From Massariosphaeria phaeospora (taxonomy: Eukaryota > Ascomycota > Dothideomycetes > Pleosporales), in assembly GCA_011032825.1 (NCBI GenBank), contig JAADJZ010000013.1:1178001-1242000 (forward strand): DNA of 64,000 bases, written 5' to 3'. Shown in pieces: positions 1 through 9,077 of the stretch. The translations under genes were made by a program, and so were the position numbers. Under the pieces are notes generated by a model that had not been told where the DNA came from, ran no database searches, and saw only the letters and a list, made by a program, of their open reading frames with translations. Every line of letters begins with the position of its first letter. The stretch's first letter is position 1.

Positions 1-568
1 AGTAAATGATTCTGAGACAGATCACGTGGAAAACATCATCACCCTCACGTGACTAAGCCGAGTCCCAACGCTCGGAATCTCGGATTCCATAAGTATATAC
101 TGTTACTATTCTTCTAGCCATAAGAGAGTGAAAGCTTGAGTACTATGAACGTAGCTGTTATCTATCTTATCGAACAAAAAAACTGGGTAAGTGGGTAAGT
201 GAGCGCATGTGGAGACTTGGATTGATGTAGTGGTAGGTGTCACCACAACCACGTGACTATCCTCTGCCATGATCGTTCATCGTAGAAATAAGGACACATA
301 CTCTACAAGATGTTCTAAACTGTACTTCGGCTCTTAAAAAACTGTTTCAATGAATTATACGGCATGTTGGTACGGGCTGACGAAAGGCACACATAGTAGG
401 ATGTATCGCTGTTATGTGCACGTTTATTTGATTGTGTATGAGGATAATGCAATGAATGTATTTGACATTCGGCGCCGTGGTTTCAGAGATAGCTGCAGCA
501 CAACTATCCCATAGCGAACCCAAGGCGCTGCCAGTATTCCAACTTCACCTCGCCTTTCAGATGGCTAC
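1..568. other. Left-edge intergenic region with three CACGTG boxes
   Basis: No convincing gene is seen here. Three CACGTG palindromes lie at 23-28, 46-51 and 250-255; the second and third are followed by AC. This is the core site of bHLH factors such as Cbf1-type proteins. They could belong to a gene left of the window, because the nearest gene inside the window ends here rather than starts. That they are functional is inference only. Confidence 0.4.
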
Positions 569-1144
569 TTACCTCTCAGCCTTCTCCTTCTCCTCCTCGC
601 TCTCTTCCTCTTCCTCCGCAGGTTCAGGCTCAAACGGCACAGGCTGCGACTCGTAGAACCTACCCGCTCCAAAAAACGCCGCCGGATGACCATTCTGAGC
701 GGCTAAAGCCCCCTCAACATCATGCTTCGGCTTAGCCTTACGCTTGAACACATTGACGCCGCGCGTGCACGCAGTGAACCAATAGAGGAACACACCCAGC
801 AGCGCCACACCGATTGTCCCGCACACGAAGCCCAAGATCCATTTTAGTTTGGTGTTCTTGTGGATGGGCTCGTCGGGGCGCGCGGTGCTGGTTGGAGGGG
901 CTGTTGTTGTGGGGGTCGCGTTGACGGTTACGACGGCGGCGGGGGAGCGGACGTAGGAGGGATCGGCCATGACCATGTCGGGGAGGCTGGATGGGGCGGC
1001 GGGCGTGGCGAGGGCATCACGGGGAGTGATGGATGGCCAGGCGGGGAGTTGGGACAGTGTGACTGTGACTATGTGGGTGACGACGGCAGCTGAGCTCGAG
1101 AAACAAGCTTCTAGGATGCCTGGGGGTACTTGTACGAGGGCCAT
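569..1144 (-). CDS. Small single-pass membrane protein (array member 1)
   Basis: A 191-aa protein of unknown function. Residues 1-100 are Ser/Thr/Pro/Ala-rich and read like a short extracellular stalk. Residues about 102-125 form one hydrophobic helix, followed by a basic patch (FKRKAKPK), which predicts a cytosolic C-terminus. The tail ends in a run of Glu. The tail motif HPAAFFGAGRFYE is shared almost residue for residue with the next gene upstream (1626-2354), as are VGVALLGV-like helix residues and an SQLP motif in the ectodomain, so the two are paralogues. The first ATG, at 1144, gives no clear cleavable signal peptide. A TATA-like box lies 73 bp upstream. The stalk-helix-short-tail layout recalls Mid2/Skg6-type surface proteins, but no specific family is claimed. 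Confidence 0.75.
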   Translation of the reverse strand: MALVQVPPGILEACFSSSAAVVTHIVTVTLSQLPAWPSITPRDALATPAAPSSLPDMVMADPSYVRSPAAVVTVNATPTTTAPPTSTARPDEPIHKNTKLKWILGFVCGTIGVALLGVFLYWFTACTRGVNVFKRKAKPKHDVEGALAAQNGHPAAFFGAGRFYESQPVPFEPEPAEEEEESEEEKEKAER

Positions 1145-1216
1145 TGTCCGGTATTGATTGTTGTGATGTAGTCGTAAAGGATGGTGTGCTGCTGATAGGA
1201 TGATGGGACGGTGATG

Positions 1217-1223
1217 TTTTATA
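1217..1223 (-). promoter_or_regulatory. TATA-like box of array member 1
   Basis: On the minus strand this reads TATAAAA, 73 bp upstream of the ATG at 1144. Similar boxes precede array members 2, 3 and 5. Confidence 0.5.
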
Positions 1224-1625
1224 AGTCAAGCTTAGCTCTGTATAATGTAGGTGTTGTTACGGGATGTCAAGCATGGTTAGGGCACAATGCGCATTACACA
1301 AACAGATACTCAGTTTGGGAGTGATAGTTCGTTCCATAGCAGCATGGGAATGCCGTTGAAACCTACACGAAATGCGCATGATAAACGCTATCAAGCATAA
1401 TATTTTCATTGGGATCGGGGACAAGACTATATATGAGTTACGAGAAACGAATTAGTGATTTGCGCGGTTTGAAAAGTACGATTTTGGAAACTCATGTTGA
1501 TATTAGAATTAAGACAGCAAAGACACTAAGGGGCATATAACTGTGCTTTTGGGTTACCCCTAACACCCCCACGCTCCTATCAAAAGCCCATCTGGCACAG
1601 TGAAGCGCTTTCCAAACCCTTTTAT

Positions 1626-2354
1626 TTACCGACGACCAGCGGTCTCGGTGTCGAGGTTAATCTGCTCCCAGTCCATATCCTCAGGGGCCCCACGAGCCAC
1701 AGATGACTCGCGATGACCCGAGAGAGAGTAGTGCACCGGTCGAGGAAGGACAGGATAAGTTGGGCCCGCTGAACGCGCCTCGTAATGGCGGCCAGCGCCC
1801 ACGAAAGTTGCGGGATGCACGAGGCCAGCCGTCTCCATATCCCGGACCCGCTTCTTGTCGGGATCGAGGCCTTTCCTACCGAAACCACAGCAGTTCCAAA
1901 CCGAAACACCACGCTTCCGGGCGAAGTAGATGTGGATGATGACACCCAGCAGAGCAACGCCGACGAAAGTGCCAATGAGGGCCAGAACCCAGGCTTGGAC
2001 GAAGCCCTCATTAGGGGGCCGGTCCATTGTGCCAGTCAGCGGGGCAGGCGAGGCGGAGGGTTGTGCTGTCGGCTGGGCCAAAGGATTCTTGCCTAAGGTG
2101 GGAGTGGGCGCCGGGGAGAATTGTGGTGGTGCGCTCCACGCGGGCTGGCTCCAGACAGATTGGGCGGGCTCACTCCAGACGGGTGCGGCGGTTGTCCATT
2201 GCCCGTCTTGTCGACGAGCTAGGGAGGGAAGTTGTGAGACCGTGTGCGTGGGGGTGACGAAGATGGTTTCCGTCACGACGATGCTGGTGATGGATTGCGC
2301 TTGCGCTACCATGACGACCGCGGCCCAGAAGCCAAGAACCTTGAACAAATACAT
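1626..2354 (-). CDS. Single-pass membrane protein with signal peptide (array member 2)
   Basis: The open frame runs upstream to 2834, but the start at 2354 is chosen because it opens with a typical signal peptide (MYLFKVLGFWAAVVMVAQAQ), giving 242 aa. A Ser/Pro/Trp-rich ectodomain follows (about 21-118), with a degenerate W-S-x-P-A repeat near residues 55-78. One membrane helix lies at about 121-144, then a basic cytosolic tail starting ARKRG. The tail motif HPATFVGAGRHYEA matches array member 1 (569-1144), and both have an SQLP motif just after a Val/Thr-rich strand. Probable type I plasma-membrane protein. The biochemical role is unknown. A TATA-like box lies about 150 bp upstream of this ATG, which also argues against the longer start. 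Confidence 0.72.
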   Translation of the reverse strand: MYLFKVLGFWAAVVMVAQAQSITSIVVTETIFVTPTHTVSQLPSLARRQDGQWTTAAPVWSEPAQSVWSQPAWSAPPQFSPAPTPTLGKNPLAQPTAQPSASPAPLTGTMDRPPNEGFVQAWVLALIGTFVGVALLGVIIHIYFARKRGVSVWNCCGFGRKGLDPDKKRVRDMETAGLVHPATFVGAGRHYEARSAGPTYPVLPRPVHYSLSGHRESSVARGAPEDMDWEQINLDTETAGRR

Positions 2355-2504
2355 TGCGCTATCAACTAGATTCCCCGGAGACTTTCTTAGAAAATCTGTA
2401 AAGTTGGGTTGAAGGGAGTCGAAGAGTTGCGCTGAGGTATCCTGTTGGTAGCTCTGGTGCAGTGTAAACTGTGTTGTTTCCACGTTGGGACGTTTCCTAG
2501 CACT

Positions 2505-2512
2505 CTTATATA
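2505..2512 (-). promoter_or_regulatory. TATA-like box of array member 2
   Basis: Reads TATATAAG on the minus strand, about 150 bp upstream of the chosen ATG at 2354. It lies inside the longer open frame, which supports the shorter start. Confidence 0.4.
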
Positions 2513-2866
2513 GCTCGAAAGGTATTGTGTTGTGTGTGAATATAGCAAGCGCGCAGCCGAGATTTCCCCAGGGAAAGGAAACTATGTACATAGACAATGC
2601 AGGCGATGTTTGGTATAGTGGCAGCACAATGCAGGGTTTGGAAGTGAAAGTTGTAGTGTTTTCGAAGTTGGTCGGTGTGAAATCGTCTAAACAAACGTCA
2701 GTCACACGTGCTAGTAAATAAACGTCGTCGGAATGCAACGTTTCACAGTACCGGTCGACCGGGTGGACACCGCATACCTTGCATTCCCTAGCGACCAGCG
2801 AAAACGCACATCTCTTTCGCTTGCGACCAGACACTCAAATTCGTGTCTTGTCTGATATCTTCCACC

Positions 2867-3178
2867 TTAAAAACGTGTCTGGCCAGTCTGGTCACTCAAC
2901 CGATGAAGTTGCTCCGCCGCCCGAACGCGCCGTAGATCCTCCGCCTGCTCCCGTTCTGGCCCAGCCTCCAGGTCCGACGCGGCTGACTTGCCAGTCCAGA
3001 GCCGAGATATGGACGTCCAGGATTTCCTCGTGCTGGAAGACTCGATTGAAGACTGCGGGCGCTCGAGCGAGGGCACTTTGCCTCGTGCGCGGTTCCAGAG
3101 GACAGCGATGGTTGTTACTACGACGACCACCGTGGCGGCAACGGCTAGGGCTGCGATCTCGTCGGAGAGCATGGGCAT
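2867..3178 (-). CDS. 103-aa single-pass membrane protein (array member 3)
   Basis: Very short N-terminus, one Ala/Val-rich helix at about residues 6-28, then NRARGK and a charged cytosolic tail of about 75 residues containing Trp-Thr-Ser-Ile-Ser and DLEAG. The tail has no recognisable domain. Same strand and same layout as its neighbours. DLEAG also occurs in array member 5 (4682-5128), a weak hint of kinship. A TATAAATA box lies 83 bp upstream. Function unknown. The gene call rests on ATG, topology and context rather than homology. Confidence 0.55.
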   Translation of the reverse strand: MPMLSDEIAALAVAATVVVVVTTIAVLWNRARGKVPSLERPQSSIESSSTRKSWTSISRLWTGKSAASDLEAGPEREQAEDLRRVRAAEQLHRLSDQTGQTRF

Positions 3179-3260
3179 GTTTGAGGATGCAGAAGTTGGT
3201 TGGTTGGTTGGCGGATGTGGATATGCAGAGGTGCGGCGGTTGAGGATGGCGAAATGGAGT

Positions 3261-3268
3261 ATTTATAT
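3261..3268 (-). promoter_or_regulatory. TATA-like box of array member 3
   Basis: TATAAATA on the minus strand, 83 bp upstream of the ATG at 3178. Confidence 0.5.
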
Positions 3269-3738
3269 TGCGTAGTGAAACAATAGTTGGTTTATATATG
3301 CTGTGGATATCCACTCCCCGAGCTACGTTGTATTGACATGATGAGTTGGTGACGTGGGTCGCTGCTATTGAACGTTGGCAAACAATATGACCAGTTCTGC
3401 ATTCACTACGATGAACAATAAGCGTCAAGAACGAAACCGTTCCAGAGAGACAGGACTTACAGTACGTTACTCGCAAGAAGATCGAATACACACGATTCGA
3501 ATAGAAAGGGACACTATATCTTGAGAGCGGACAGGACAAAGGTGAAAGCATACAAACAAAATAACATTTCCATCACTCTACGAACCAAACCCAACGCTCT
3601 CAATTACACGCTACCGTAAACGCACAAGAGGTCGTTCGATGCCTAGGCAACGACGCAAACAAAAAATGAAACTGAAACCAACTGAACCAAAAACTTGAAG
3701 CCACACACAAACAACTACAACGAACAGTTCGTTAGTCA

Positions 3739-4098
3739 TCAAAACCAGCGAAATGCAAAACATGACTCACCAAAACCCCAACCCATCAATACATCGTGCC
3801 CTCCCCCTATCCCACTGTAAACATGCCTCTGCCTTTCCACCGCATCGACAATCTCCGGAGGAATCATCCTCAGCATCTCGCCCTCGCCCTCGCCATCCCG
3901 CGCCGCTTCACTCCCACCCACACCAGATTCGACATGCGGTGTAGCCCGGCGACGCACAGCGCGTTTATAATAATCTCCACACTTGGCGAAAAGCCAAAGC
4001 AAGGCGACGAGTACAGCGACGAGTACAGCAAGGCCCCCGAAAACGCCCCCCATAACCATGGCTACGAACTTGAGGAATCTTTTTGTTTCGTCCCTCAT
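3739..4098 (-). CDS. 119-aa single-pass membrane protein (array member 4)
   Basis: A short charged N-terminus (MRDETKRF) is followed by a long Gly/Ala/Val/Leu helix at about residues 12-37, a Cys, then YYKRAVRRR, which marks a cytosolic tail. The tail is Gly/Glu-rich in the middle and ends with a hydrophobic, aromatic segment. No enzyme motif is visible. It sits in the middle of the same-strand array of single-pass proteins. No clear TATA box was found for this member. Function unknown. Confidence 0.55.
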   Translation of the reverse strand: MRDETKRFLKFVAMVMGGVFGGLAVLVAVLVALLWLFAKCGDYYKRAVRRRATPHVESGVGGSEAARDGEGEGEMLRMIPPEIVDAVERQRHVYSGIGGGHDVLMGWGFGESCFAFRWF

Positions 4099-4514
4099 GG
4101 CGTGATTTGTCTAGAAGGAGAGGAAGGAAGTGGTTTACGAGGTGAGGTGTACGATGGGGTTGTAAGAGTTGGTGTTTGTGAATGGTCGATGGAGACGGTA
4201 TGGGCGCGTGGATACCTGGCTGGTGTTTGTGGATGGCGAGAGGTTTACGAGGCGTGCGATCGAGTTGTCAAGATGGTTCGGTCTTTGTGGATGCACTGCG
4301 ATGACGGGAGATAGCGTTTAGTTTGTGGGCGGCAACATGTAGATTATGCCGTGTTACGTAGAAGAAGAACCATGTGAAGAGAAGATAGGGGCTGAGTGGA
4401 TGCTGTGCAGAAATGTGATACGATCTATTAAATATTGGTGGTGATGGGGAAGCGACAAAGAGAAAGCGATATGAGATGTAGCAAGCAGATAGACTATTGA
4501 TCAGTTCGCATCGA

Positions 4515-4595
4515 GGACTCACCGTCTCTGACAGCGCTACATCGGACTCACCGTCTCTGACAGCGCTGCATCGGACTCACCATCACTGACGCAAC
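4515..4595. repeat. 29-bp tandem repeat, about 2.7 copies
   Basis: Units start at 4515, 4544 and 4573, each beginning GGACTCACC. The first two differ at one base; the third is partial and diverged. It lies between array members 4 and 5. Confidence 0.8.
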
Positions 4596-4681
4596 CCCAA
4601 AGTCCTGACTCCGGAGCCCCGCCATCTCCCCCACTCACCCGAATGCGCACCCAGCGTCATCTCAGCGCAGCCAGCCAGCCC

Positions 4682-5128
4682 CTACCTCCCATTCGCCTTC
4701 TTCCAATCCAACTGCTCCTCCCACGTCAACCGCCTCAACTTCCCATCCTCGCCATACGTCGTCTTGCCCTCTACATGCTTCATGAAAGGATGCTTCTTCC
4801 CACCCACACCCACACCCGCGGCACCAACATGCGCCATGCCCATGCTGCCTTGCTTGACACTGCGCTCCTGGCCCAACACCGCTTGCTTCATGTCGTTGTC
4901 CCCGCGAGCAGGTCTACCGCCGTGCCCAGCCTCCAGGTCCACGTCATCCGCTGCGCGCGTTCCGAGACGGAGTTTGCGCAGGTGCGTGGAGCCGGGCCAG
5001 GAGGAGTGGGTGGGACGGATGAGGCCGCGGCGGCGCATGTAGATGCGGCTGAGGAGGTAGATGATGAGGGGGAGGATGATGAGGACGGTGATGGCGAGGG
5101 TGACGATGATGGTTATATCGTTAGCCAT
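4682..5128 (-). CDS. 148-aa single-pass membrane protein (array member 5)
   Basis: The membrane helix starts almost at the N-terminus (residues about 5-28) and is followed by RIYMRRRG, so the N-terminus is predicted outside and the 115-residue tail inside. The tail contains DVDLEAGHGG and a C-terminal Trp-rich charged segment (LTWEEQLDWKKANGR). No known domain was recognised. A TATATA box lies about 100 bp upstream. It belongs to the minus-strand array. Function unknown. Confidence 0.6.
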   Translation of the reverse strand: MANDITIIVTLAITVLIILPLIIYLLSRIYMRRRGLIRPTHSSWPGSTHLRKLRLGTRAADDVDLEAGHGGRPARGDNDMKQAVLGQERSVKQGSMGMAHVGAAGVGVGGKKHPFMKHVEGKTTYGEDGKLRRLTWEEQLDWKKANGR

Positions 5129-5224
5129 TGCAGATTTGGGTTAGAAGTGAGCGGGTTAGTGTGCTTTAGTGGAGAGTCTTGTGGGGAGCGGTCTGGAGGT
5201 TTTGGGGAGGGTTGAGATTTGGGG

Positions 5225-5231
5225 ATATATA
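5225..5231 (-). promoter_or_regulatory. TATA-like box of array member 5
   Basis: ATATATA-type box on the minus strand, about 100 bp upstream of the ATG at 5128. Confidence 0.4.
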
Positions 5232-5712
5232 GGGAGAAAGATGGGATTGAACAATGAGGGTGCAAGACGGCTGCGTTGTGGCTGCACAATGCTGAGCAGT
5301 AGCAGGACGCGAAGGGGAAGCGTGGGTTCGGCCAAGCGTGCAGTTATCCACCGAATCATTCCCATGGCCGCGGTCGCGACTTGATGTGGTGTGGAGAGCA
5401 TTACGGACTATGGTGGATACGATGAAATTCGCAAGGACGCGGGAGAGCTGTTTGTACATTGCGGGAATGCTTTGTACTGTTGAGAGGATAGCTTTGACTC
5501 TGTCTGGGTCAGCAAGTGCGCATTGTGAAGGGGGAGTTAGTGTGTCCGTCATAGCATCGCAGTCACCTCGACTGATCACGATTATACACTGAACATGAGC
5601 GTTTGACATGTCATACAATTGATATTCCTCACCATGAATCCTCCATATTAGGTATGCGTTTTCACGACCACCAGCCAACCCTCAGGCCGCCAATCAGAAG
5701 TTCTACCTCCCC

Positions 5713-6108
5713 TCACCCGAGATATATCGTCCTCATATTCTCATGATCGTAGATCTGCTTCGCCGCCACAACGTCCACAGTCTCGAACCGCCTCGGAGCC
5801 TGCGGAACCGGCACATCCGGCAATGTAGGCTCTGCGCCAGTCTCGGCATCTGGGCGCATCCGCGCTTGTTTCTGCCGCTTGCGCTTGAGGGCGCAGTGCA
5901 CGATGCCCATGACGACGGCGAAGAGGACGGCGACGGGGATGACGGTGCAGAGGATGATGATGGTCTTCTGGGAGAGGGCGATGCGGGGGGGTGTATTGAG
6001 TTTGGGCATTTCGTTGCGGTGCGGAGAGATGATGGTGTGATGGGGGTGTTGCAAAGGCTTTCTTGCACCGATAGTGGGAAGATTTATGTAGGGGTTGCTG
6101 AAGGACAT
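5713..6108 (-). CDS. 131-aa single-pass membrane protein (array member 6)
   Basis: One helix at about residues 49-72, followed by KRKRQKQARMR, predicts a cytosolic tail of about 55 residues. The N-terminal 33 residues are His/Pro-rich and lack a signal sequence; a second ATG at 6009 would give a 98-aa protein starting just before the helix, as in members 3-5, and is a reasonable alternative. The tail has RRFETVDVVAAKQIYD, not matched to any known family. Same strand and topology as its neighbours. Function unknown. Confidence 0.55.
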   Translation of the reverse strand: MSFSNPYINLPTIGARKPLQHPHHTIISPHRNEMPKLNTPPRIALSQKTIIILCTVIPVAVLFAVVMGIVHCALKRKRQKQARMRPDAETGAEPTLPDVPVPQAPRRFETVDVVAAKQIYDHENMRTIYLG

Positions 6109-6677
6109 TGTGTGGGGAGGCCGCTAAAGTGGTGTTGATGGGGAACAAAGATAAGAGGGTATCGAAGCGGTGGCCTAGAAGGTGGGAACCGCCACGATGT
6201 CATTAAACAATGTCTAACGAGGCTTTAACGAACAGACTTCGAGGGGCACATAGATTGAGGTCAGCAACAGGACCCAAGTTAACCACAATGCATTCCACCT
6301 TCAGCGGATCGCTAATTGCAATTTGTAGAATGGTAGAGAAGAGAGCCTCAGCGGATTCCTAAGGAAGTTGGAAAAGATTCGAGAAGAGAGTTGTAATCAT
6401 GCATTGTATTGCGGAAATGATTCGATCATCGCAGAATTTAAGATATTCCAGTCAGTAATATTGTCATTGTTATTGTTGCGAAGTTCCAACGACAGATATC
6501 GTGCTACATCACAGGTCTTTGACCCGGTGATGGAAGCCTACCTCATCATTAGTATCAGAACCTGCTCATGCATGCCATAAGTCGTCAAATGTATATCGTA
6601 AACTGCATAATCGTGTCAGTCCATCGCAAACTACGGTGTTTCAGCGGGAGTCGCCCACAGTTGAGTCGACATTGATC
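6109..6677. other. Intergenic, no gene seen
   Basis: AT-richer spacer between array members 6 and 7. Open frames here are short and show no conserved or hydrophobic feature. Confidence 0.5.
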
Positions 6678-7391
6678 TTAGACGGTCGACTGATCCTTCG
6701 ATGGCTCGGCTGGTGTAGGGCGATACTCGGGTGGTGAATCCCCGATACTCGGTGGTGAATCGCCATTCTCGGGGGAGTGGGACGGTGTGGAGCGGTATTC
6801 GAGTGGTGCATCATCATAGCGTAGGAGGGTGTCGACGCTCTCGTTGTGGGGTTCATGGCGATGACCAAGTCGACCACGTCGACCCGGACGAAGGGCCACG
6901 TGAGGTGGTACTTGTATGATGGACCCTTCACGCTCCACCACTACATGACCAGCATCCTCGAGAAAATCACGCTGCTGATCAGCCATAGGGACGTGATGAT
7001 ATATCCCCCCAAGCGGACGAAACCCTGTTAGATCATCTGCAGTGACTGGGCGTGTCATCGGTTGTCCGTCGCCAGTGTCCTCGCCAATTACGATGCCGAG
7101 CACGACCGTTCTACGGACCCGATGTGAGCGACGAGGGCGGCAGGTTAGCTCGACAGGATCAGGGATTTCTTGCCCGTTAGCTCCATGTCCAGGATGTCCA
7201 ACGTGGAGCGGAAGCATGACATTAGCCTGCTGATTGCGCTTACGCCGGTTCTTGTAGTACACGAGACCCGAGATTATGATGACAACGCCGACGAATGGGA
7301 GGACCATATAAAGGAATATTCCAAGGAATTCGCCGCCTGTGAGTGGGTTTGGGCCATCGGGTGGGGCATCGGTAGTATCGCGGTTGTCCAT
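6678..7391 (-). CDS. Single-pass membrane protein, longest tail (array member 7)
   Basis: The ATG at 7391 is preferred over one 24 codons upstream, because the helix then lies at about residues 22-45 after a short Asp/Pro-rich ectodomain (237 aa in all). NRRKRNQQ follows the helix, so the roughly 190-residue tail is cytosolic. The tail carries two basic Arg/His clusters, and ends with degenerate short repeats around PPEYRPTPAEPS and DSPPSIGDSPPEYR. PPEY-like PPxY motifs could bind WW domains of Rsp5-type ubiquitin ligase adaptors; this is inference from the motif only. Last member of the seven-gene array. No enzyme domain seen. Confidence 0.62.
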   Translation of the reverse strand: MDNRDTTDAPPDGPNPLTGGEFLGIFLYMVLPFVGVVIIISGLVYYKNRRKRNQQANVMLPLHVGHPGHGANGQEIPDPVELTCRPRRSHRVRRTVVLGIVIGEDTGDGQPMTRPVTADDLTGFRPLGGIYHHVPMADQQRDFLEDAGHVVVEREGSIIQVPPHVALRPGRRGRLGHRHEPHNESVDTLLRYDDAPLEYRSTPSHSPENGDSPPSIGDSPPEYRPTPAEPSKDQSTV

Positions 7392-7715
7392 GCTGGATTG
7401 GAAGTGGAAAGCTATCCAACTGCTGGAGATGACGATTGATGTGGTAGAGACAGGACAGACCACTCACCTAGAGTGGTCGAGTGTCCACGGGGAAGCGGTG
7501 GGTTGACCGAGGAGTTGGGGGAAGTACAAGGTCTTATACAGAATCGGACCCGCCACTGTATAGCCACGTCGCTCAAGAACCGTAGTGGCCGTTTCCAGTA
7601 TAACGACACAACTTCAGCTGCAACGATGAATGTGCACAACGCAGGTTGCTCCGCGCCACAAGGCGATGACTGTTCGGCGTGAATAATATCCTTGCACATT
7701 TGGTAGACTTGGCAT

Positions 7716-8594
7716 TCATTCACTTGCCTCCTTGACAGCCATAATCGGTGCTCTCCAGCTCGACGCGGCACTCGAGGTACTGCTTCCACTGGCGCTTTTC
7801 CGTCGCTCTTCTCGTGTCGTCCTCCCGACAAGATCCGATGCAGAGCTACTGAGAGGCCGGACAATCTCTAACAGAGGAGGGAAGTAGCCATCGGCCCCGG
7901 TTCCTTCGCCTGCAGTTGCGCGGATTGGGGTTCTCGCCCTGCTCTGGACAGGACTCGTGCGTGCGGCGTCGGCGTTCCAGCTCCATCTCTGTGTCGGGCT
8001 GCCGCCGGTGAGACTGCGCTGGTGGTGCCGCTTCGCTATGACTGCGGGGAGCTGCAACCGCGAGTTCATGCCCATCCACAGCGCCTCTTCATCGTCATTG
8101 CCCGGCAGTCGCCAGCCCCCAACCCCTTCGAAGTCACGGGTGATCTGGCTCGTCCCGACGATTGAGGCGAGCGATCCGCTCTTCTGGTGACGTCGCTGAG
8201 GGGAGGACTGGGGAGTCGCTGGAATTGCCGTGTCCTGGGACGATGCGGTGCTGGTGCTGCTGCGACGGCGCGAGTGTTCTAGCGATGTCCGACGACGGGA
8301 AGGGCGGTTGGCAACGAGCTTCGATGGGAGAGGGAAGAGGTATGAGTGCAGAATGGCAACGGCAAGCTCGAAGTAGAGGATGGACACGCGGACGGTGAGC
8401 GTGCCGATGGCGATGGTGGTGGTCACGGTTGCGAAGACAGAGAGCGGAATGGAGATGAGAAGCAGCAGCGGCGGGCCAGCCATGTAGAGAGGATTGAACG
8501 CGCTGCTCATGTTTGCCCAGTGTGCACGCAGATATAGGACATATTCGCACCACACCCGCAGCGAAAAGACGATGAGTCTGAGGATGAACTGCAA
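7716..8594 (-). CDS. Conserved fungal two-helix membrane protein of unknown function
   Basis: The N-terminal third has two hydrophobic segments (about 1-25, and 40-85 from the first listed codon), then a long Ser/Arg-rich region. A motif of ordinary fungal homologues, as I recall them, follows: DFEGVGGWRLPG and then DDEEALWMGMNSRL. The C-terminus is low-complexity. Probably an integral membrane protein with a cytosolic tail. The 5' end is unresolved. Codon 8592-8594 is TTG, and the frame stays open only to a TAG at 8610-8612. Beyond that TAG the same frame continues to an ATG at 8693. A short intron ending at that TAG (donor near 8666) would join the two parts in phase, but its donor is weak. 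The first in-frame ATG after the TAG is at 8510. Confidence 0.65.
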   Translation of the reverse strand: MQFILRLIVFSLRVWCEYVLYLRAHWANMSSAFNPLYMAGPPLLLLISIPLSVFATVTTTIAIGTLTVRVSILYFELAVAILHSYLFPLPSKLVANRPSRRRTSLEHSRRRSSTSTASSQDTAIPATPQSSPQRRHQKSGSLASIVGTSQITRDFEGVGGWRLPGNDDEEALWMGMNSRLQLPAVIAKRHHQRSLTGGSPTQRWSWNADAARTSPVQSRARTPIRATAGEGTGADGYFPPLLEIVRPLSSSASDLVGRTTREERRKSASGSSTSSAASSWRAPIMAVKEASE

Positions 8595-9077
8595 GACGTT
8601 TGCGGGGATCTACGCCAAGCCCGCCGCTTTGCCGCGCTTGATGATCGGGCTTTTTTCTGACCAGACCTCGTCTTCTTCTCGCCGAGACCACATTGTATGC
8701 ACACAGGCCGGCTGTGATGTATGCTCTCTGTTACTCCTACTTCACCATGCGCGTCTGTTCCGACAGCCAACCATCCCTCCATCGGGCGAAGGCGTACACC
8801 CACAGCACAAAGAGCAGAGATAGAGCCCACCCACTGATGCGAACAAAGGATCCAGTCAGCCGGCGCCTCGCTCTACACTGCATGCAGACAAAGACGATAC
8901 TCTTTGTCTTTGGCCATGACAGCCCAATCGCTGCTCAAGGACGATGCCTCTTTGTCATTAACAGTACATAGATCTTGCACCACGGCGTAAAGCACGATAC
9001 GTCTAACATCACAACCTGACTTTACTTCGCACGCCCACAGAATCTAGAGCGAATACCAGCTTGACGATACCCTCACC

